Source: Sphingobacterium thalpophilum
GTDB taxonomy: Bacteria; Bacteroidota; Bacteroidia; Sphingobacteriales; Sphingobacteriaceae
Length of the DNA stretch: 64,000 nucleotides
Direction of reading: 5' to 3'
Assembly: GCF_901482695.1 (NCBI RefSeq)
Contig: NZ_LR590484.1
Coordinates: forward strand, 3,658,001 to 3,722,000
Shown: one piece after another, positions 58,273-64,000 of the stretch
Position numbering within the stretch: the first letter of the stretch is position 1
How the letters are laid out: every line of letters begins with the position of its first letter
Notes under the pieces: generated by a model
Told to the model about the DNA's origin: nothing
Seen by the model: only the letters and a program-made list of their open reading frames with translations
Database searches by the model: none
Program-made: the position numbers and the translations under genes

Positions 58273-59255
58273 TTATCCTTAGACTGTATATGGCTCAAGA
58301 TCTGCTTAGCATGGATTCGGGAGTTTTCGATAAACCAGAGGTGTGTATTTAAGCCGCCACATACTACTCCAGCCAGATATAAACCTGTTATATTTGTCTC
58401 CATCGTTTGTTCGTTATGGCTGGGGATGCAAGGGGCCTGCTGGGGGATAGCAACACCAATCTTTCTTAGAAAATCAAAATTTGGGCGATATCCAGTTAAG
58501 GCCAGCACAAAATCGTTGTCCAGCACGACTGTTTCGGTTTCAGTTCGGATAAAAGCTTGAGTTTCGGTAACTGCAGTCAGCTGGCTATTGTAGAAGACGG
58601 TGATCTCTCCGGCAGCAATTCTATTTTCGATATCCGGTCTGACCCAGTATTTCACCCGTGGGCTGATTTCGTTACCCCGGATTACCAGGGTAACCTGAGC
58701 TCCCTTACGGTAAGTTTCCAGTGCTGCGTCAATGGACGAATTGCTGGCGCCTACCACGATAACCTTTTGTCCGCTATAATAGTGCGGATCATTGTAATAG
58801 TGTCTCACTTTGGGTAACTCTTCGCCGGGGATATTAAGCAACATGGGGATATCATAAAAACCGGTCGCGATAATAACCTTTTTGGCAACGTAAACAGCTT
58901 TATTGCTCTGAACCTGGAAATCGCCTGCCTCATTTTTTTTGATATCGAGTACTTCCTCGAATAGTTGTGTCTGCAGTTCGAATTTTTGTTGTATGCGTCT
59001 ATAATATTCCAGAGCTTCGACCCTTCGTGGTTTGGGATTGGTTGTTACAAACGGAATGCCACCTATTTCCAGACGTTCGGAGGAGGAGAAAAAGGTCATA
59101 TTTTGGGGGTAGTTGTACAGAGAGTTGACCAGGCAGCCTTTTTCCAGTATAAGATATGTTAGATTGGCCTGTTTGGCTTCCAGTGCACAGGCCAGACCGA
59201 TGGGGCCGCCGCCAACAATAATAATGTCGTAGCTTGATGCTTTACTTTCGCTCAT
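58269..59255 (-). CDS. ypdA: YpdA-type bacillithiol disulfide reductase
   Basis: A 328-residue FAD/NADPH-dependent oxidoreductase with FAD motif IVGGGPIGLACA (about 12-23), the NADPH motif VVGASNSSIDAA (about 167-178) and a late LAGVVCGG. It resembles YpdA proteins that reduce bacillithiol disulfide, a thiol used by Bacteroidota. It is convergent with the TetR gene. Function is by family. Confidence 0.88.
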   Translation of the reverse strand: MSESKASSYDIIIVGGGPIGLACALEAKQANLTYLILEKGCLVNSLYNYPQNMTFFSSSERLEIGGIPFVTTNPKPRRVEALEYYRRIQQKFELQTQLFEEVLDIKKNEAGDFQVQSNKAVYVAKKVIIATGFYDIPMLLNIPGEELPKVRHYYNDPHYYSGQKVIVVGASNSSIDAALETYRKGAQVTLVIRGNEISPRVKYWVRPDIENRIAAGEITVFYNSQLTAVTETQAFIRTETETVVLDNDFVLALTGYRPNFDFLRKIGVAIPQQAPCIPSHNEQTMETNITGLYLAGVVCGGLNTHLWFIENSRIHAKQILSHIQSKDN

Positions 59256-59286
59256 AAATACAAATTTCGGGAATTTTGAGAATAAA

Positions 59287-61479
59287 TCAACTGTTTACTT
59301 TCGCTAATATGGCAGCTTGTTCTGCGGCATTCTTATCGTGTAGATCCTGAACGATCTTATGCAGGTCCTGTGCAATTTTGTATAAAAAATCCAATTGTTC
59401 ACCCAGGAGCTTTGCATCTACAGAATGGATATCAGTATCTTCAAAGCGATCGTTGGGAATGTCGATATCCATCGGCTCAAATGAACCCGAGGAATCTTCG
59501 GAATAGAGCAATTGAATGGACTGATCGAGGCTGGCCAATATTTTTCGTATCATCCTTACATGTTCTTTGTTGAGGTAATTGTTGTCCATCTGGTCCAGGT
59601 GGTTCATCAGTGTAACCGAAAACGAGGCGAGGATGTGGTTGAAGATAACGAATTTATTGACTTCCTTGCTGTACTTTTGTCGTTTTTTGGGTTCAGTTAG
59701 CATGCGTTGGAATGTGGACCCCATATTGGCGGTCTCCACATAAACAGCTTTGCGAGCTAGCTTATAATCAGTAATTGACGGAGCCTGTCCGGCGATTTCT
59801 TTCAGCGCCTGAAAGATGTAATTGTAATTTGCGATCAACAATTTACGCATAGATTCCTTGACCTGCATGCTCTCCCAATTGGGGAAAATGATATAGCTCG
59901 AGAGGAACGCGATCATCCCACCAATAAAAGTGTCCAGAATACGTTCCTTGGTTACTTCGAGTGTATTGGAGCTCACGAAGCTGAGCATGATCAGCACATA
60001 AGGCGTCATGAACAGAACCGCGACGACATAATTGACCCTAAATAAGCTGTAAGCTGTCAGAAAAAAGAAGACCAGCAGGACAAATAAGATGGTGGGATCC
60101 TGTATAGTCAGCAGGATGACTGCTCCGATGAGCCCGCCGATAGTCGTACCAATCAGACGTTGTATGTTTCTTTCTTTGGTGAGGCCAAATCCGGGTTTCA
60201 GGATCACCATGATCGTCAGCAAGATCCAATAGACGTTGCTGGTGATGTTGGTGACCTCAAATACATAATACGAAAGCGACATGACGATGGCCATACGGCA
60301 AGCATGCCTAAAGATAGTCGACTTCAGCGTGAGGTTTTCGCGAAACTTTTTGAAGTCAATGGCAGAGCTTTGCACAAAGCGTTTGGCGTCGTCAATTTCT
60401 TTTCTTTTGACCTCGTCTGGCTGTAGATGTGAATAGCCATATATATTTTTTATCCGGCGGACCAGATCCCGAAGATTGATCAGCACTTTTCGTAAAGCAA
60501 AGGTGCTGTACTGATAGTCTTTGTCGAGCTGGTCGATTTTTGCATGCAGACGGCTTAGATCTGCGTCGAAATCGTATAGTGGTCTAGGCTGTACATTGGT
60601 GTTGAGCTGGTAGGCCAGATTGTCCAGTTCATTGGTATATTTTAATATAACGTTTTTGAAATCCTCTAAAATGCCTGTGGGCCCGAAGCGTTCACTGATG
60701 GTATTGTAGTCGTAATGTGCCGCCATACTCTGCTCGAAGAGGTCGACAATATCGTTGAAGATCAGCGTCAGATAGCGGCCGACCTTAGTGGTGTCTTTGA
60801 TGGATCTTTTGCTCTGAAACAGCAGATCGCGTACATTCTCCTGGTGCTGATTGACCTCTACCTGTTTATCAATCAGTTTGAGGTAATTTTTATCATTGTC
60901 TATTTTGGCATCGTAGAAATTGGCTTTCAGCCGGATATAGTCTGCGACATAACGGATGGTTTCGGCGAGTTCTTGTTCGGCCAGCCTGTACGGACGTGCT
61001 TGGGTGATGGATAGGCTGATCGTGATATACCACAGTCCGCCAAGGACGTAAAAGCCGAGGTAGCTGAGTGCATCTGCCAAGGGATAATGGATCTGTACAT
61101 GGATGAGCATCATTAGTATGCACATGAGCCCCACATTAGCTGCCCGTCCATTGAATACTGCGAACATGGCAAAGATAAAACAGGCCAGGCCAATAAAAAT
61201 AGCAAGGAGATAAACATTCTGATTGACTATATTGGTCAAAATAAAAGTCAGCGTAGTCAGCAGCGCTCCCGCAAACATACCTTTACGTCTATGGCTAGGT
61301 GCTCCCGGAGTATCCGAAAGGCCGACCAGGAGTGCTCCCAACGAAACAATCGTTCCATTGGTAAACTGGCCGATCGTTGCAAAGATAAGGACAGGCACAA
61401 TGCATCCAATCGTGATTCGCAAGCCATCCGCAAAATACTGACTGTAAAAAAAACTTTTTATTTCCTGTGTCTGTTTCAT
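59287..61479 (-). CDS. FUSC-family membrane protein (YccS-like)
   Basis: A 730-residue membrane protein with two sets of about six helices (about 25-165 and 385-525) and a cytosolic linker (about 190-330). This is the FUSC/YccS layout, which is linked with export of aromatic compounds in some bacteria. The start at MKQTQEIKSFF (61479) is preferred over an earlier Met. The terminal section is coil-rich. Substrate unknown. Confidence 0.82.
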   Translation of the reverse strand: MKQTQEIKSFFYSQYFADGLRITIGCIVPVLIFATIGQFTNGTIVSLGALLVGLSDTPGAPSHRRKGMFAGALLTTLTFILTNIVNQNVYLLAIFIGLACFIFAMFAVFNGRAANVGLMCILMMLIHVQIHYPLADALSYLGFYVLGGLWYITISLSITQARPYRLAEQELAETIRYVADYIRLKANFYDAKIDNDKNYLKLIDKQVEVNQHQENVRDLLFQSKRSIKDTTKVGRYLTLIFNDIVDLFEQSMAAHYDYNTISERFGPTGILEDFKNVILKYTNELDNLAYQLNTNVQPRPLYDFDADLSRLHAKIDQLDKDYQYSTFALRKVLINLRDLVRRIKNIYGYSHLQPDEVKRKEIDDAKRFVQSSAIDFKKFRENLTLKSTIFRHACRMAIVMSLSYYVFEVTNITSNVYWILLTIMVILKPGFGLTKERNIQRLIGTTIGGLIGAVILLTIQDPTILFVLLVFFFLTAYSLFRVNYVVAVLFMTPYVLIMLSFVSSNTLEVTKERILDTFIGGMIAFLSSYIIFPNWESMQVKESMRKLLIANYNYIFQALKEIAGQAPSITDYKLARKAVYVETANMGSTFQRMLTEPKKRQKYSKEVNKFVIFNHILASFSVTLMNHLDQMDNNYLNKEHVRMIRKILASLDQSIQLLYSEDSSGSFEPMDIDIPNDRFEDTDIHSVDAKLLGEQLDFLYKIAQDLHKIVQDLHDKNAAEQAAILAKVNS

Positions 61480-61625
61480 AATGTATAGCACAAATATACA
61501 AGATAACACTATATTAGCCTGTGATTTCTGTATTTACTGCAAGAATATGCGGAAAATGAAAAATTACTAAAATTCATTAATATGTTTGTAATTTTTGACT
61601 ATATTTTTTGATTAATTTATATATT

Positions 61626-61658
61626 TTTGTTTGTTTAAATATAAAATTGCTATATTTG
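61626..61658 (+). promoter_or_regulatory. Promoter of ppc
   Basis: TTTG (61626-61629), a 21-nt spacer and TATATTTG (61651-61658) fit the Bacteroidota consensus. A stem tcaagag/ctcttga (61689-61695 with 61707-61713) lies in the leader. Confidence 0.7.
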
Positions 61659-61733
61659 GCCGGTAGGGTAATTTCAGATATATTACGATCAAGAGTCACC
61701 TAAACTCTCTTGACCATTTTCAAAGATTTAAAT

Positions 61734-64000
61734 ATGAAGCAAAGTAAAAATGAAGCCGTCTTTCAGGACGAAGTATTGACACGCTTTGAGCTTTTCAAAA
61801 GTTTATTTTTAACACTGCCCTTTCAGCGTGTTAAGGATACGGGTACTTTATTGCCATTTTTTGCGAAGCAATGTGAAAAAGGTGTGGATCAACATATGAC
61901 ACCTGATGAGATCATAAAGAGTTTTTTTGATCAGCATGAGGAATTTTCATCCGAGGAACAACGTATTGATTTATTGTTTCGCTTTGTTCAGTACATAGAA
62001 CGTCAGGTTGTTTTGTTTGATGCCATAGAGGATTCGTCGTTTCAGATGGTCGGCCGTGGTGACGATGAGAATGTCTTAGGAGCATTTATCAAGAACGCAG
62101 AAGGTAACGGCGACATGCGGCGTAAGATCATTTCAAAGTTAAAGGATTTTTCGGTTCGCCTCGTCTTAACGGCTCACCCTACACAGTTTTATCCTGGGCC
62201 TGTACTGGGGATTATCAATGATTTGATCGATGCAATTAAATCCAACGATCTTCATAGTATACACCAGCTTTTGCAGCAACTGGGAAAGACGCCATTTATT
62301 AATAAAAATAAGCCGACTCCCGTAGACGAAGCAGCAAGTTTAGCCTGGTTTCTGGAGAACGTGTTCTATAAAGTTGCATCCGAAATACAGTCATTTATTG
62401 ATGATGAGCTAGATGTGGATACCGAGGAAGTCAGACAGCTGATCGAACTGGGCTTTTGGCCGGGAGGCGACCGTGACGGTAACCCCAACGTAAGCGTTGA
62501 AAGTACGAAGAAAGTAGCTGCGCTCTTACGGACAATCTTATTTAGATGTTATTACCGGGATTTCCGTATTGTAAGGCGCCGGATCACGTTCCGTGGGGTC
62601 GAAGAGTACATGGAAAATTTGCAGACGCTGTTTTATGAAAACAGCTTTAATCCTGTGGAGCAGCCGATAGACGAGACTGACAACATCATTTCGAACTTGA
62701 AAGCGATCAAAAATGTTCTGGAAGAACATCACAATGGCCTCTTTGTCGAGATCGTCGATGATCTATTACGTAAGGTGATGACCTTTGGCTGCTTTTTCAC
62801 CACATTGGACATACGTCAGGATAGCCGTATTTTGCGGGAAGCGACTAATTATCTGATCCAGCACAATCAGGTCGAGACGGGTATGCCTGCAAATTATCTG
62901 GAATTGAGTGAGACCGACAAGCAGAAAGCGCTCAAGTTTAAAGAGCTGGACCTTCAGGTCGGCGAAGATGCTGATCCATTGACAAAGGACACGTCGGGTG
63001 TAATAAAATTGCTCAAAGATATTCAGCGTTCTGGTTCGGAGCGGGCGGCACAGCGTTTTATCATCAGCAATTGTCAGCAGGCGAGCGATATTCTGGGTTT
63101 ACGTCAGCTGTTCCTTTGGTCAGGCTGGAAAAAAGATGCGTTGACTATCGACTTCGTCCCTTTGTTTGAGACGGTTGATGATTTGACCAGAGCTGCAGAT
63201 GTGATGAAGACCTTATACAATAATAAGGAATATAAAGCACACTTAAAGCTGCGGGGAAATAAACAGACGATCATGCTGGGATATTCGGACAGTACCAAAG
63301 ATGGTGGATATCTGATGGCTAACTGGTCGATCTACCGTGCGAAAATTGAGTTGACAGCAATTTCGCGTGAATACGATGTTGATCTTGTCTTTTTTGACGG
63401 TAGGGGTGGACCTCCGGCTCGTGGTGGTGGTAAAACACAGCGCTTCTATGCGTCTATGGGTAAAGAAATAGCCAACGATCACATTCAGTTGACTATTCAG
63501 GGGCAGACTATCAGCAGTCAGTACGGATCGCTGGATACTGCGCGCTTTAATATCGAACAATTGCTGCATGCAGGTATTATTTCGGACCTAAAACAACGGG
63601 TGGGTGATACGTTGACGAAGCATCAGTGCGAAATTATCGATAAACTGGCGGAGCTGAGCCACCAGAAATTCATGGACCTGCGTACAAATAAATTGTTTTT
63701 GCCCTATCTGGAAACGATGTCCCCCCTGAAAGCGCTTTCTTCGATCAATATATCGAGCAGGCCAGTGAAACGTAATTCTGGACGGGAGCTGAGGCTGGAA
63801 GATTTGCGTGCCATTAGCTTCGTGACCTCGTGGAGTCAGCTGAAGCAGAATATCCCCGGATTTTATGGTGTGGGAACAGCCTTGCAATGGGCTGAGAAAA
63901 ACAACCTATGGAAAGATGTGCAACAGCTATACGTATCCTCGGGCTTTTTTCAGACTTTAATCGACAACTGTATGATGTCCATGACCAAATCAAACTTTGA
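61734..64000 (+). CDS. ppc: Phosphoenolpyruvate carboxylase, N-terminal part (cut by window edge)
   Basis: The frame is open from ATG 61734 to the right edge; about 755 codons are visible. Ppc makes oxaloacetate from PEP and bicarbonate. Motifs include VLTAHPTQFYPG (about 142-153), FWPGGDRDGNPNV (about 241-253), GYSDSTKDGGYLMANW (about 516-531) and FFDGRGGPPARGGGKT (about 553-568). The last visible codons read MMSMTKSNF. Confidence 0.95.
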   Translation, partial: MKQSKNEAVFQDEVLTRFELFKSLFLTLPFQRVKDTGTLLPFFAKQCEKGVDQHMTPDEIIKSFFDQHEEFSSEEQRIDLLFRFVQYIERQVVLFDAIEDSSFQMVGRGDDENVLGAFIKNAEGNGDMRRKIISKLKDFSVRLVLTAHPTQFYPGPVLGIINDLIDAIKSNDLHSIHQLLQQLGKTPFINKNKPTPVDEAASLAWFLENVFYKVASEIQSFIDDELDVDTEEVRQLIELGFWPGGDRDGNPNVSVESTKKVAALLRTILFRCYYRDFRIVRRRITFRGVEEYMENLQTLFYENSFNPVEQPIDETDNIISNLKAIKNVLEEHHNGLFVEIVDDLLRKVMTFGCFFTTLDIRQDSRILREATNYLIQHNQVETGMPANYLELSETDKQKALKFKELDLQVGEDADPLTKDTSGVIKLLKDIQRSGSERAAQRFIISNCQQASDILGLRQLFLWSGWKKDALTIDFVPLFETVDDLTRAADVMKTLYNNKEYKAHLKLRGNKQTIMLGYSDSTKDGGYLMANWSIYRAKIELTAISREYDVDLVFFDGRGGPPARGGGKTQRFYASMGKEIANDHIQLTIQGQTISSQYGSLDTARFNIEQLLHAGIISDLKQRVGDTLTKHQCEIIDKLAELSHQKFMDLRTNKLFLPYLETMSPLKALSSINISSRPVKRNSGRELRLEDLRAISFVTSWSQLKQNIPGFYGVGTALQWAEKNNLWKDVQQLYVSSGFFQTLIDNCMMSMTKSNF

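Overview
This window is a chromosomal stretch of a Bacteroidota bacterium, most likely a Sphingobacteriaceae member close to Sphingobacterium. The evidence is the 16S rRNA gene at 17.6-19.1 kb (its 3' end reads GGAATACCTCC), promoters of the Bacteroidota type (TTG/TTTG, about 19-21 nt, TAnnTTTG), and typical families such as a CcoN-CcoO fusion, a Bacteroidota-type Ppc, YpdA and outer-membrane proteins of this phylum. No phage, insertion sequence or CRISPR array was seen. The window cuts cstA on the left and ppc on the right.

Layout. 0-6 kb: cstA end, a lipoprotein, clpC (minus) and ettA (plus). 6-12.9 kb: a FixL-like PAS histidine kinase, a receiver-CRP/FNR fusion regulator, a small dehydrogenase-like protein with a cysteine-rich tail, hemN, the copper ATPase ccoI and the tiny ccoS. 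12.9-16.1 kb: an SDR oxidoreductase, uxuA and a LacI regulator (hexuronate use). 16.5-22.9 kb: a GC-rich non-coding leader, then a full rRNA operon (16S, tRNA-Ile, tRNA-Ala, 23S, 5S) with tandem promoters and visible processing stems. 23.2-28.9 kb: ccoNO, ccoQ, ccoP, ccoG, a FixH-like gene and a SafE-like gene. 29-33.3 kb: cardiolipin synthase and a large MG2/plug-type secreted protein. 33.4-44.7 kb: tdk, ebfC, a metal hydrolase, an LpxH-like phosphatase, a GlcNAc kinase and sugar transporter, rho, pssA, an Hpt protein and folK. 44.8-64 kb: sppA, pgk, an endonuclease-family protein, a peptidase/propeller/barrel protein, mgtE, three identical tRNA-Asn genes, a PfkB kinase, a cytochrome b5-like protein, an ECF sigma factor, murB, a TetR regulator, ypdA, a FUSC protein and ppc.

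How they work together. The strongest theme is microaerobic respiration. A FixL-type sensor with the heme-ligating His and the distal Arg in place is followed by a regulator that joins a FixJ-like receiver to a FixK/FNR-like DNA-binding domain. After it come cbb3 oxidase assembly genes (hemN, ccoI, ccoS). About 10 kb on, beyond the uxu genes and the rRNA operon, lies the oxidase operon. The regulator's recognition helix carries ExxSR, the FNR/FixK type, and a perfect palindrome with TTGAT/ATCAA arms lies just upstream of ccoN. Together they look like a compact version of the rhizobial FixLJ-FixK circuit. The function is inferred from sequence only.
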